Below, piece by piece: positions 20,604 to 30,098 of a stretch of DNA of 64,000 nt. The stretch is from Deinococcales bacterium. Lineage in GTDB: Bacteria > Deinococcota > Deinococci > Deinococcales > JAAFIG01. The translations under genes and the position numbers were made by a program. Positions within the stretch are counted from its first letter, which is position 1. The number at the start of each line of letters is the position of its first letter. The notes under the pieces were generated by a model. That model was given only the letters and a program-made list of their open reading frames with translations. It had not been told where the DNA came from and searched no databases. The stretch covers positions 1-64,000 of the forward strand of contig JANXTZ010000018.1 in the NCBI GenBank assembly GCA_025352125.1, read 5' to 3'.

Positions 20604-21385
20604 GCCATCCCTCCCTGAGTTGAAGAAACAAGCTGTAATCCAATACCCAAAAGTTTTAATCTTTTTGACCAAGCCGTAGCCAACCTCGAATCCGTGATGA
20701 CCTGCGTGATCCCAGACAAGCCGGTCACACGGTACGGTGCGCTGTGACCAAATTTACCCGAGTCTAGCAGCAAAATGCGTTGCTTGGCTCGCTCGAGCAT
20801 TTTTCGGTTGATGCTGGCTTCATTCGCGTCGAGCGTTGCCAGGTTTTCACTTTTGTCAATCGCGGTCGCGCCCAAAAACAGTTGATCGCACCAGAATTCT
20901 GCCATCAGTTTTTCGGTGTAGGGTCCGACGCTCGAGAGGTTGTCGCTGCGCAAGCTGCCGCCCAACAAAATGACTGTAACCTGTGGCACACCGACCAGTT
21001 CTTGCGCCAATGCCAGACCATTGGTGATCACGGTCAAAGGCATCGGCTCGAGACGGACGGCTCTGGCGAGTTGCAAAACGGTGGTGCCAGAATCCATCAA
21101 AACCGTGCCGCCAGGTTTTAGAAGGGCATGGGCGGCGCGACCGATGGCGCGTTTGATTTCAATATTTTCACGTTCGCGCAACCCAAAGGCGACCTCGAAG
21201 CTGCTCGATTCTGCCAGCCGAGCGCCGCCGTGCGTGCGCTGAACCACACCCTCAGACTCGAGTTTGCAAAGGTCGCGGCGCACGGTGGCGGGCGAAGACT
21301 TGGTGATTTCAACCAGCGTTTTGATGCTCAGTACACCACGGGCGAACAGGTGTTCTTGAATGGTTTTGAGTCGCTGCTCGAGCAT
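20600..21385 (-). CDS. DeoR/GlpR family transcriptional regulator
   Basis: MLEQRLKTIQEHLFARGVLSIKTLVEITKSSPATVRRDLCKLESEGVVQRTHGGA. Confidence 0.92.
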   Translation of the reverse strand: MLEQRLKTIQEHLFARGVLSIKTLVEITKSSPATVRRDLCKLESEGVVQRTHGGARLAESSSFEVAFGLRERENIEIKRAIGRAAHALLKPGGTVLMDSGTTVLQLARAVRLEPMPLTVITNGLALAQELVGVPQVTVILLGGSLRSDNLSSVGPYTEKLMAEFWCDQLFLGATAIDKSENLATLDANEASINRKMLERAKQRILLLDSGKFGHSAPYRVTGLSGITQVITDSRLATAWSKRLKLLGIGLQLVSSTQGGMA

Positions 21386-21639
21386 GGCGCGTCCTTTGGG
21401 TTTGATTGATGGCAGGTTACTCAACAAACCACAAAATGTCAATCAAACACGATCAAATAACTGATTGCTTGTGATTAAATCTCTGGTGACTTTTTGATCT
21501 CGAGACAGATTCAAATCCATGCTCGGGTCAGGCTCACGACAGACCCATAAGGAAAATGAGGATCAAATCTTTGGTGGTATCGTAAAATGGACTTGTAGCG
21601 TACGAATTCAAACTGTCGCTCGAGATAAACGGGAGAAGC

Positions 21640-22524
21640 ATGGTCGGTGTCGGGCAATTGGTGGTTCAACTTCAAGGCAGCGTGGTCAATACCCTGGCAT
21701 TGCAGCCAGGCGTTTTGAGCATTGGGCGCACCCCAGAAAACGATTTGCCGCTCAATCTGCCCCTGGTTTCCAAACGTCACGCCGAACTGAACGTCACCGA
21801 ACAGGGCGTGCTGATCACCGACCTCGGCAGTCAATACGGGACGTTTGTGGCGGGTTACAAACTGGTTGCCAATCAACCGTATCCGCTCATCAAGGGCGTG
21901 CTGTTGCAAATCGGTCCGTTTAAAATGACTTACCGCGATTCAATCAGCCAGATTGTTGAAGAGGTTCCCGTCTCCGAAGAGAAACCAGAACTCGAGTTTG
22001 ACCTGCTCGAGCCGCACGACATTGCCCCGCGTCCAAAGCACCCAACGCCTTTTGTCTTGAGCGATGTTGCAATGTACACCCAAGACCTGCCCGTGATTTT
22101 TCAAGAGTCGGACTTCATGAACCGCTTCATGAAAATTTTTGAGACTGTCTGGGAGCCGCTCGAGTGGCGCACCGACGCCATCGAATTTTATTTTGACCCG
22201 CGCACCGCCCCAAGTGAGCTTCTCGAGTGGCTGGGCGGCTGGCTGAGCATTCAGGTTTACTCGAGGATGCCTGAACGCCGCAAACGCGAACTCGTAGCCG
22301 AAGCCATGACCCTGTACCACTGGCGCGGCACAAAATACGGGCTGGAGCGCATGATCGAAATTTGCACGGGTTTGACGCCCGAAGTGATCGAAGACCCCAA
22401 GGAGGCGTTCGTTTTTTGGGTCAAATTAACCAAAAAACCCGAGGCGTTGACCCTGGATTTGATGCGCGACCTGATCGAAACCCACAAGCCGGCACACACA
22501 TTATTTAAGTTTGACCTTGCCTAA
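21640..22524 (+). CDS. FHA domain fused to phage-tail-protein-I-like domain (CIS component)
   Basis: N-terminal FHA (LSIGRTPENDLPLNLPLVSKRHAEL...DLGSQYGTFV); C-terminal ...FMKIFETVWEPLEWRTDAIEFYFDPRTAPSELLEWLGGWLSI as in CIS tail proteins. Confidence 0.85.
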   Translation: MVGVGQLVVQLQGSVVNTLALQPGVLSIGRTPENDLPLNLPLVSKRHAELNVTEQGVLITDLGSQYGTFVAGYKLVANQPYPLIKGVLLQIGPFKMTYRDSISQIVEEVPVSEEKPELEFDLLEPHDIAPRPKHPTPFVLSDVAMYTQDLPVIFQESDFMNRFMKIFETVWEPLEWRTDAIEFYFDPRTAPSELLEWLGGWLSIQVYSRMPERRKRELVAEAMTLYHWRGTKYGLERMIEICTGLTPEVIEDPKEAFVFWVKLTKKPEALTLDLMRDLIETHKPAHTLFKFDLA

Positions 22525-22731
22525 AACTCGAGCCTGTAAAGACCTTAAATTTCAAATCCTCAACTCAAGAACACGTGTTTATGTGTATGCACAGGCTATT
22601 TCTTGGCACAAAAACTTTGTTAGAAGCTGGTTTGGCAATCCAAAAAGAACCGTTCATTTTTAAAACCGAAGTCTGACGTACACTGATGTAAGACCTGAGC
22701 CATTGAGGCACGAACTCGGAGTATCGGCGCA

Positions 22732-25700
22732 ATGAACAACGTGACAAGCGAAAAACTCATCGGTAAAAACATCGGTCCTTACACGCTCGAGGATGCCTTG
22801 CGCCCTGGGAAAACGGGGCAGACCTTTCGCGCCGTTGCCGACAAGACCCTGATTATGGTGGCACTGAAAATCTTGCACCCGCAGGGCGGTGCGAGCCACG
22901 AGTTTCAAAATCAATTCTTTGCCGAACTCGAGACGCTGGTGTCGCTCGAGCACAACCACATTGCGCGTGTCTTAAATTACGGCGAGGATCAACACTTTCA
23001 CTATCAAGTCACGGAATGGGTCAACGACGGCTCCTTGAGCACCTGGTTGCAGCGCCAGACCCGCGACGGTGCGAGACCAGATTTGCGCATGGCGCTCGAT
23101 TTCATGCGCCAAGCCAGCGACGGTTTGGCGTTTGCGCACCGCAAGGGCGTGGTGCACGGCGAAATCGAACCCGAAAACATTTTGCTGCAAGCCACGGCGG
23201 GCGGCTCCTACCGCGTCAAGCTCTCGGACTTTGCCATCGCGCGGCTGGTCGCCAACGCCTCCGCCCAAGCCAGCAACGACGACGCGGGTCCGGTCAACTC
23301 GCCCAAGTACATCTCGCCGGAACAGTGCATGGGCAAGGAGGGCGACGAGCGCAGCGACGTTTACTCGCTGGGTGTGGTCATGTACCACGTCTTCACGGGT
23401 CTGGTGCCGTTCGAGGTGCGCAACCTCGGCGAGGCAGCCAACAAGCACGTTTACGATCAACCCACACCCTTGCGTGACATTCGCCCCGAACTGCGCCCCG
23501 ATCTCGAGGCAATAGTCATGCGCTGCCTGCGCAAAATGCCGGTCGAGCGCCCCAGCGCCGAAGAAATCCGCGACACCCTGCAAGCCATCCTCGACGATCT
23601 GTTTCCCAGCCTGAGCGTCACCCGAGCCTTTGACCGTAATGAGCGCCCCAGGGTCACACCGGTCATTCCAGCGCCGACAGGTCGCTCGGACGCGCCGCGC
23701 ATCACAGTCGTGGACGCCCAAGGGCAGGTGCTGCAAGTCCTCGAGTTGAGCGGTCAACCGCTGACCATCGGGCGCGAGGTCAGCAACACCCTGACCCTGG
23801 CAGCCGACACCGTCTCGAGGCATCACGCCCGCGTCGAATTTGACGGGCGTGAGGTGCTCGTGACCGACCTCTCGAGCAGCAACGGTTCGATGCTGATCGG
23901 CTCGAGCCTGGAAAACGGACGCCTACCCAAACTCGAACCCACCGTCTGGTCCTGGCTCGGCGTGCTGCAAATCGGCACGTACTGGCTCAAACTCGAGCAA
24001 CCCTCGGGCGCGGCGGGGGCAAACCGCATTGCGGTGGCGCTCGAGCGCGATGTTTTAAGTTTGATTCCAGGGCAAGCCATGACCCTCAAAGTCACGCTGG
24101 CGAACCTTGGCACGCTGGTTGACCACCTGGATTTGACGGTTGACGGCGTGCCGCCGCACTGGGTGATGCCGCAGGACGCGCCGATACAACTCAATCCCAA
24201 CACCCAAGCCAGCGCCATCATGACCATTGTGGTCCCAAGGGTCAGCGAATCGAGGGCGGGCAAATACCGCGTGATCGTTCGCGCCAAAAGCACCGAACTC
24301 GAGGATGATGCGGGCGGCGCGGCGAATGCTCTCTGGACGGTGCAGGGATTTGCCCAGTCCAGCCTGGCGGTGCGTCCCAACAACCTCAATTCCAAACGCA
24401 AGGCGGTTTTTAACACCGTCATCAAAAATGAGGGCAACATACCCGTGCGTTACGTGGTCAGCGCCGAGGACGACAGCACCAAATTGCAATTCAAATTTGA
24501 TGAAACCAAACCCAAACTGACCTTCCCACCAGGCGCAAGGGGAGTGCTGTTAAAATATTTCAACCTGATCACCTACCCGTTTCAAATGATTGCCCGTTCC
24601 GCCTTTGAAGCCTTCGTCGGACCCACCATGCGCCGAGCGCAAATGTACGCCCAGGACTTGAAAGGCTTGACCGGAGCCGACCGCGAGGACGACCCGAAAA
24701 AACGCAAACAATACCTCGAGCCGCCGCGCCCCAGCTCAGAACCCATCGACCTCGAGCCTGGCGAGAGCGCCCCAGTCAAACTTCGCGCCTGGGCGGCGTG
24801 GCGACTTGTCGGACGCCCGGTGCAGCGCCCGTTTGTGGTTGTGGCGGACGCGCTTGAAGTTCCAGAAAGCCAGGTGCTCGGCAACGTGATCGCGGCTGCC
24901 AGACCCAAAGACGCCATTGGGCAGATGACCCATTTTGGTTTGATCCCGTACTGGGTCATCTGGGCGGTGGCGACCATCTTGGCGCTGGTCTTGTTCCTGA
25001 ACATGCGCAAACCCAACATCGAACTGGCGCTGCTGGGCAACACGCCAAACGTCAAGCAGGGCTTCACCATTGTTTGCCCCAAAGCCGATGCCGCCGTCAA
25101 CGCCACCATCGGACGCAAGGGCGGCATGAACTATCAAAAACTGAGTTTTAAAAACGGCAAATGCGGCATCAATTCGGGCACGAATTTTGTTGAGGGTTTT
25201 GCCGAACCCAAAGGACTCCTAGAACCCGACACGTACACGGTGGTCGCCAGCAACAGAATCAATCTTTTTGGCTGGGGTGAGGCTCGAGCCGATTTGACCA
25301 TCACACCGATTCGTCCCAAAAGCCTGCCGCCCAGCCTGACCGTGACCGTGCTGCCCTCCGGTGGCAAGGCGGTCAAGGGTGCAGACGGACAGGCGCTGTT
25401 CACCCTGCAATGCCAGACCAGAAATGTGCTCAAATACCAATTGACCACCGCCTCGGAGGTCAAAGACATGGACAGATGCAACGGTTACGCCTTCAAGCTC
25501 GATCAGAGCGGCGATGTCACCGTGACCGCTTTTGGCGCTGACGATGCCACACCGCCGAGCATCAGCCGCAGCTTGAAACTCAAGGTCATCGCCGCCCAAG
25601 CCAATGTCGCCCTTACCGTCAGTCCAACGCAGATCATCAAGGGACAGGGACAAGAAATCACGCTCAACTGGGCGACCTCAAATGCCAGCAACATCAGAAT

Positions 25701-26673
25701 CTCGGGAACCGACAACACCAACTTTTCAGACCTGGCGAGTGCCGCCTCGCAATTGATTGCCGAACCGAGCCGCGCCGGGACCTACACCTACACCCTGACC
25801 GCCGTCAACGACGACGGATTACAAGTTGCCACTCGAGCCACCCTGACGGTGAGCGACGCACCACCACCAGTTGTTGCCCCGCCACTTCAAAAACCTGTGC
25901 CCGTCCGTCCAACGCCATCAGTGGCGACACGTCCAACACCACCACGTCCGCAAGTGCCAACCACACGTCCGCAAACGCCCACCCCACAACCGCAACAACC
26001 ACAGCCGCAAACGTCAGTCAGCCCACCACCAGCCGTTGTTGACCCGGGCGAATTGTGGTACATGAATTTCGGCACGATGCGCCTGTGGAATAAAGACGAT
26101 ACCTTGACCGGAGACGTGAACGACCTGATCAGCTCCAAACAAAACCAATTTAAACTCAAACTCGAGCGAAAAACTGAGAAACTGATCAAGTATCTGGGTC
26201 TGTTTGGTGCCAAAAATTTGACTTTGAACTTTAGAAACAACCAAACCACCGTCAATGGAACGTCTTTGGCTTACGGCGAGTGGTGCGGCGCCAAGGAAAA
26301 CGTCGAATTTGCCGACGGTTGCAGTTTCGCTGGCGATTGGAATGTCAAAATTATCGGCATTACCCCAGCCAACAATTGCAAATTGACGCTTCAGCGCGTC
26401 AACGAGAACGTTTATGGGCAGATGTGCGAGGGTGAGGGCACACTTTTGATCAAAGGAGGTTCGTTCAGTATTCCCAAATTTTCGGACAAGCAAACCGTTA
26501 TTTCAGACGCGATCTTCGATTCGCACAACAAAGAAGTCGGATCGCTGCGAATGGACATCTCGCACTATGATTCCAACCAATTTATGGGTCAGATGACCAC
26601 CTATAACGACAAGGTTCAACATGTTTTCTGCGGCTGGAGAGACGGCAATCCGATTCCTCCAGGCTGTCAATGA
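22732..26673 (+). CDS. Ser/Thr kinase-like (probably pseudokinase) + FHA + TM + Ig-like/Pro-rich protein
   Basis: 1313 aa; kinase fold (VALKIL, SPKYISPEQCMGKEGDERSDVYSLGVVMY), FHA (LTIGREVSNTLTLAADTVSRHHARVEF), TM WVIWAVATILALVLFL, Pro-rich linker. Confidence 0.85.
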   Translation: MNNVTSEKLIGKNIGPYTLEDALRPGKTGQTFRAVADKTLIMVALKILHPQGGASHEFQNQFFAELETLVSLEHNHIARVLNYGEDQHFHYQVTEWVNDGSLSTWLQRQTRDGARPDLRMALDFMRQASDGLAFAHRKGVVHGEIEPENILLQATAGGSYRVKLSDFAIARLVANASAQASNDDAGPVNSPKYISPEQCMGKEGDERSDVYSLGVVMYHVFTGLVPFEVRNLGEAANKHVYDQPTPLRDIRPELRPDLEAIVMRCLRKMPVERPSAEEIRDTLQAILDDLFPSLSVTRAFDRNERPRVTPVIPAPTGRSDAPRITVVDAQGQVLQVLELSGQPLTIGREVSNTLTLAADTVSRHHARVEFDGREVLVTDLSSSNGSMLIGSSLENGRLPKLEPTVWSWLGVLQIGTYWLKLEQPSGAAGANRIAVALERDVLSLIPGQAMTLKVTLANLGTLVDHLDLTVDGVPPHWVMPQDAPIQLNPNTQASAIMTIVVPRVSESRAGKYRVIVRAKSTELEDDAGGAANALWTVQGFAQSSLAVRPNNLNSKRKAVFNTVIKNEGNIPVRYVVSAEDDSTKLQFKFDETKPKLTFPPGARGVLLKYFNLITYPFQMIARSAFEAFVGPTMRRAQMYAQDLKGLTGADREDDPKKRKQYLEPPRPSSEPIDLEPGESAPVKLRAWAAWRLVGRPVQRPFVVVADALEVPESQVLGNVIAAARPKDAIGQMTHFGLIPYWVIWAVATILALVLFLNMRKPNIELALLGNTPNVKQGFTIVCPKADAAVNATIGRKGGMNYQKLSFKNGKCGINSGTNFVEGFAEPKGLLEPDTYTVVASNRINLFGWGEARADLTITPIRPKSLPPSLTVTVLPSGGKAVKGADGQALFTLQCQTRNVLKYQLTTASEVKDMDRCNGYAFKLDQSGDVTVTAFGADDATPPSISRSLKLKVIAAQANVALTVSPTQIIKGQGQEITLNWATSNASNIRISGTDNTNFSDLASAASQLIAEPSRAGTYTYTLTAVNDDGLQVATRATLTVSDAPPPVVAPPLQKPVPVRPTPSVATRPTPPRPQVPTTRPQTPTPQPQQPQPQTSVSPPPAVVDPGELWYMNFGTMRLWNKDDTLTGDVNDLISSKQNQFKLKLERKTEKLIKYLGLFGAKNLTLNFRNNQTTVNGTSLAYGEWCGAKENVEFADGCSFAGDWNVKIIGITPANNCKLTLQRVNENVYGQMCEGEGTLLIKGGSFSIPKFSDKQTVISDAIFDSHNKEVGSLRMDISHYDSNQFMGQMTTYNDKVQHVFCGWRDGNPIPPGCQ

Positions 26674-26692
26674 TTGAACAGAAAGGACTTAA

Positions 26693-27160
26693 ATGAAAAA
26701 ATTATCAATTTTACTGATGTGCTGCCTCTCTTTTGTGGCGTGTACCCCCATTCCTGTCGAAATCGTGGAGGTGGTTGTTTTCCCAGTGGTCTTGCGGGCG
26801 GAAGCCGTCCGGGGAGACACTGGCAATAAAGCCGGCGGTTACATCCTGGTCAAAGGCTATTCCAACGAAAGAACCAAAATCTCTGTGACCATCGCCGATC
26901 TCGCGCCAAAATCGGTTCATGCGGGTCAAATTCGTTACGGTGAGTGCGACGACAAAACCACCAAAACCTTCCTGCCGCTCAGCACCCTGCAAGCCAACGA
27001 ATACGGCGACGGTTTTGCCGAAACCGAGCTTCCAACCAAAAAATTTGACGCCAACAAAGCCAAAAAAGAACCACTGATCGTGCTTTACTTTCAACGCGGC
27101 GAAACCGACCCCAAAGGCATCGGCGACCCCATCGTGTGTGGCGACCTGAAATACCGTTAA
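26693..27160 (+). CDS. Hypothetical lipoprotein in CIS locus
   Basis: 155 aa, N-terminal CLSFVACTP lipobox. Confidence 0.55.
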   Translation: MKKLSILLMCCLSFVACTPIPVEIVEVVVFPVVLRAEAVRGDTGNKAGGYILVKGYSNERTKISVTIADLAPKSVHAGQIRYGECDDKTTKTFLPLSTLQANEYGDGFAETELPTKKFDANKAKKEPLIVLYFQRGETDPKGIGDPIVCGDLKYR

Positions 27161-27253
27161 AACGTGTCTCTCGAGCCACCCGCGTCAGAAAACTCGAGCC
27201 ATCCAGCATCAGCCGTCACCCGAGCAACACCGCATTCAAAATGGAGGTTTGGT

Positions 27254-27925
27254 ATGAGCTTAAACAAGGCACGGATCATCAATCTTGACGGCACGACCCC
27301 CAACGTGGAGTGCATGTTCAACCCCAAAGAGTACACCTTTGCCAAGTCAAACTCCTGGGGCAAGGGCGACGAGACTGGACCGCAAAAAAATGCCGGCGAG
27401 ATCACGTTTTCTGGCGGCGAGGGCGCGACCCTGAAACTGCAATTGTTTTTTGACACCTACCACCAAGCCAAAGGCGGCGGCAGTGTGCAAGATGTGCGCG
27501 ATCACACCAACGGTTTGTGGTTGCTGATGCGGGTTGATGATAGCCTCAAAGACCCAAAATCCAAACACGGTCGCCCACCGTTCGTCAAATTTTTCTGGGG
27601 TTCGACCTGGTCGTTTGACGGCGTGATCGAAAGTATCTCTGAGCAATTTACGATGTTCATGCCCGACGGCAAACCAGTCAGGGCAACCGTCGATGTCAGC
27701 TTCAAACAAAAAAGCGACGATCAAGCCCTGCCGTGGACCAACCCAACCTCGGGCGGCATTGGCGGCGAACGCATGTGGACGATCAAAGACGGCGACACCC
27801 TGGCACGGATCGCCCATGTGACGCTGGGCGATTCCTCGCAGTGGCGCAAGATTGCCGACATCAACAACATCAAAAACATCAGGCGTTTGACCCCTGGAGA
27901 AGCCCTGGTGATTCCCGTTGTCTAA
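27254..27925 (+). CDS. LysM-domain CIS tail/baseplate protein
   Basis: FNPKEYTFAKSNSWGKG...C-terminal LysM WTIKDGDTLARIAHVTLGDSSQWRKIADINNI. Confidence 0.85.
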   Translation: MSLNKARIINLDGTTPNVECMFNPKEYTFAKSNSWGKGDETGPQKNAGEITFSGGEGATLKLQLFFDTYHQAKGGGSVQDVRDHTNGLWLLMRVDDSLKDPKSKHGRPPFVKFFWGSTWSFDGVIESISEQFTMFMPDGKPVRATVDVSFKQKSDDQALPWTNPTSGGIGGERMWTIKDGDTLARIAHVTLGDSSQWRKIADINNIKNIRRLTPGEALVIPVV

Positions 27926-29570
27926 GCCCTCGAGCAACGTGGTTCACTTTCTGGTCGAGATTGACGGCAGCGTCAACGCCGACCTTCAGATGAAACTGCG
28001 CGACATCACGATGGAGAGCACCATTCACCTGCCCGATGTCGCCGTGGTTTCGTTTCACGATAAAGGCATGAAATTGGTGGACAGCGGCTTGTTTGAAGTC
28101 GGCAAATCCTTGAAGATTCTGTCTCGAGAGAACAACAAGGACAAACGCATTTTTGACGGCGAGATCATTCAGGTCGAACCTCAATTTAGCTATCCCAACA
28201 TTTACATGACCGTGCGGGCGTTTGACCGTCTGCACCGCCTGAACCGCGGCAAGTACACCCGCGATTTTCAGAACATGTCCGATGCAGACATTGCCAAAAA
28301 AATTGCTGGCGAGATGAAACTCGGCGCATCAAAGATCGAGTCCACCTCACCGATTCACCCTTACGTCTTTCAGGACAACGAGACCAACCTCGAGTTTTTA
28401 CAAAAACGCGCCGAAGGTATTGGTTACACCGTGTATGTCCGCGACAAAGATTTGCATTTTGAAAAACCACAAAAGAGCGACATTGATGACGAGATCGAAC
28501 TGAACTGGGGGCAGGACGGTTTGATGGACTTTCAACCGCAACTGACCACGCTCGATCAGCACACCGAATTTGAGGTGCGTGGCTGGGATTCGGACAAGAA
28601 AAAAGCCATCGTCGCCAGGGCAACAAAAGGCGAAAGCCAGCCCGAAATTTCGGAAACCGACAACACGGGTCAAGCCCAGAAAGCCGGCGGCAAAGCCGTG
28701 CAGGTCTTGTCCACCACGATTCGCAACCAATCCGTTGCCGATCAACTCGTCAAAGCCGAAGCCAACCGCAACTCGGGCGGTTTTGTTCAAGCCGAGGGGA
28801 CTTGCGGCGGCAACCCGAGCATTGTGGCGGGTGCAAAAATCAACATTCCCAACATCGGCGACAAATTTAAAGGCACCTACGTCGTGACCCACGCCACACA
28901 CCGTTACAACACCAGCAAAAGTTACACCACCGACTTCAGCATCAGCGCCCAACACACCAACACCCTCATGGCGATGCTCGAGAATGCAGGCGGCGAAAGC
29001 GGTAGCCGTGCCGGTTTTATGGTTGGCATTGTCACCAATTGCGATGACCCCAAAGACCTTGGACGCGTGAAAGTCAAATACCCAGCCCTGAGTGAGGACA
29101 AGGAAAGCGATTGGGCGCGGGTGGTCGGCATCGGTGCGGGCAAGGGACGCGGTTTTGAATGGATTCCCGATGTCAATGACGAGGTGCTGGTCGGTTTTGA
29201 ACAGGGCGATATCCACCTGCCCTACATCATGGGCGGTCTATGGAACGGGATTGACACGCCGCACAAGAAAAAAGGCGATTACCTCGACGGTGGGCATGTG
29301 GTCAGGCGTTACATTCAAACCAACAACGGCAAATCCGAGGACAGCCACCTGATTATCATTGACGACTCGAGCAGCACGCCTGGAATTACCATCACCGACT
29401 CTAAAGGCAACATCATTCACATTGACACCAAAGAGAACAAAATTCAGATTCATGCCAAAGGCGACGTTGAAATTAAAGCCGACAAGAACCTCGAGTTGAA
29501 AGGTCAGAACGTCAAAATCACTGGCGAAACCGAAGTTTCAATCAAAGCCCCAATCATCAACATTGGTTAA
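27918..29570 (+). CDS. VgrG/gp5-gp27-like spike protein
   Basis: 550 aa; DNETNLEFLQKRAEGIGYTVYVRD (phage late control D) and OB-fold VGIVTNCDDPKDLGRVKVKYPALSEDKESDWARV. Confidence 0.92.
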   Translation: MSKPSSNVVHFLVEIDGSVNADLQMKLRDITMESTIHLPDVAVVSFHDKGMKLVDSGLFEVGKSLKILSRENNKDKRIFDGEIIQVEPQFSYPNIYMTVRAFDRLHRLNRGKYTRDFQNMSDADIAKKIAGEMKLGASKIESTSPIHPYVFQDNETNLEFLQKRAEGIGYTVYVRDKDLHFEKPQKSDIDDEIELNWGQDGLMDFQPQLTTLDQHTEFEVRGWDSDKKKAIVARATKGESQPEISETDNTGQAQKAGGKAVQVLSTTIRNQSVADQLVKAEANRNSGGFVQAEGTCGGNPSIVAGAKINIPNIGDKFKGTYVVTHATHRYNTSKSYTTDFSISAQHTNTLMAMLENAGGESGSRAGFMVGIVTNCDDPKDLGRVKVKYPALSEDKESDWARVVGIGAGKGRGFEWIPDVNDEVLVGFEQGDIHLPYIMGGLWNGIDTPHKKKGDYLDGGHVVRRYIQTNNGKSEDSHLIIIDDSSSTPGITITDSKGNIIHIDTKENKIQIHAKGDVEIKADKNLELKGQNVKITGETEVSIKAPIINIG

Positions 29571-29862
29571 AGGAGTTTTCATGCCCCCCGCCGCTCGAGC
29601 CACCGACACGCACATTTGCCCCAACGGAGTACCAGGCGTCTTGCTGCCGCCCGTTGGAGCGCCGTCAAGCGTCAAGATTGGCGGGTTGCTGGCGGCATAC
29701 GTCACCACCCCAGCCACGCCCTGCGCCCCAGGTCCAAACACGGTGATCAAAGGCTCGAGCAAGGTCAAGATTAACGGGATGCCCGCCGCCCGAATCGGTG
29801 ACAAGACCGCGCACGGCTCGACCATCACCACAGGGTTTATGACCGTGATGATCGCCGATTAA
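29563..29862 (+). CDS. PAAR-domain spike tip protein
   Basis: PPAARATDTHICP...SSKVKINGMPAARIGDKTAHGSTITTG. Confidence 0.9.
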   Translation: MVKGVFMPPAARATDTHICPNGVPGVLLPPVGAPSSVKIGGLLAAYVTTPATPCAPGPNTVIKGSSKVKINGMPAARIGDKTAHGSTITTGFMTVMIAD

Positions 29863-29900
29863 ATTTGAGACACGAAAATCAGCAATTGTTCTACCCTCTC

Positions 29901-29975
29901 TTGACCATAGACGTGCACCTCTCTTGATCCCAAGCGTGCACCTGACGGGCGGGATCGCTAACGGGCATGGTCGCT
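29901..29975. repeat. Nested pair of 36-bp palindromic elements (outer copy split by an inner copy)
   Basis: Outer = ttgaccatagacgtgcacct (29901-29920) + aacgggcatggtcgct (29960-29975); inner = ctc + ttgatcccaagcgtgcacctgacgggcgggatcgct (29921-29959). Confidence 0.85.
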
Positions 29976-30098
29976 CACCCTCAACCCCTCTCCCAACATC
30001 AGGAGAGGGGAGTTTTATTGCGTTCCGCGTGTAGCTCGAGGATTTTTCTTCTCCCACTTGTGGGAGAAGGTGGCGAGGAACGAGCCGGATGAGGGTTT
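29976..30098 (+). repeat. Composite REP-like repeat (family 1 + family 2)
   Basis: caccctcaacccctctcccaacatcaggagaggggagttttatt ... cttctcccacttgtgggagaaggtggcgaggaacgagccggatgagggt. Confidence 0.75.

Noticed and set aside
23004-25653. Several 130-285 aa minus-strand ORFs over the kinase/FHA gene
   Set aside because: All overlap a single continuous 1313-codon frame with identifiable domains.
25861-26045. Repetitive Pro/Gln/Thr-coding stretch as a possible tandem repeat or CRISPR-like array
   Set aside because: No regular spacer-repeat unit; it is a low-complexity proline-rich protein linker.
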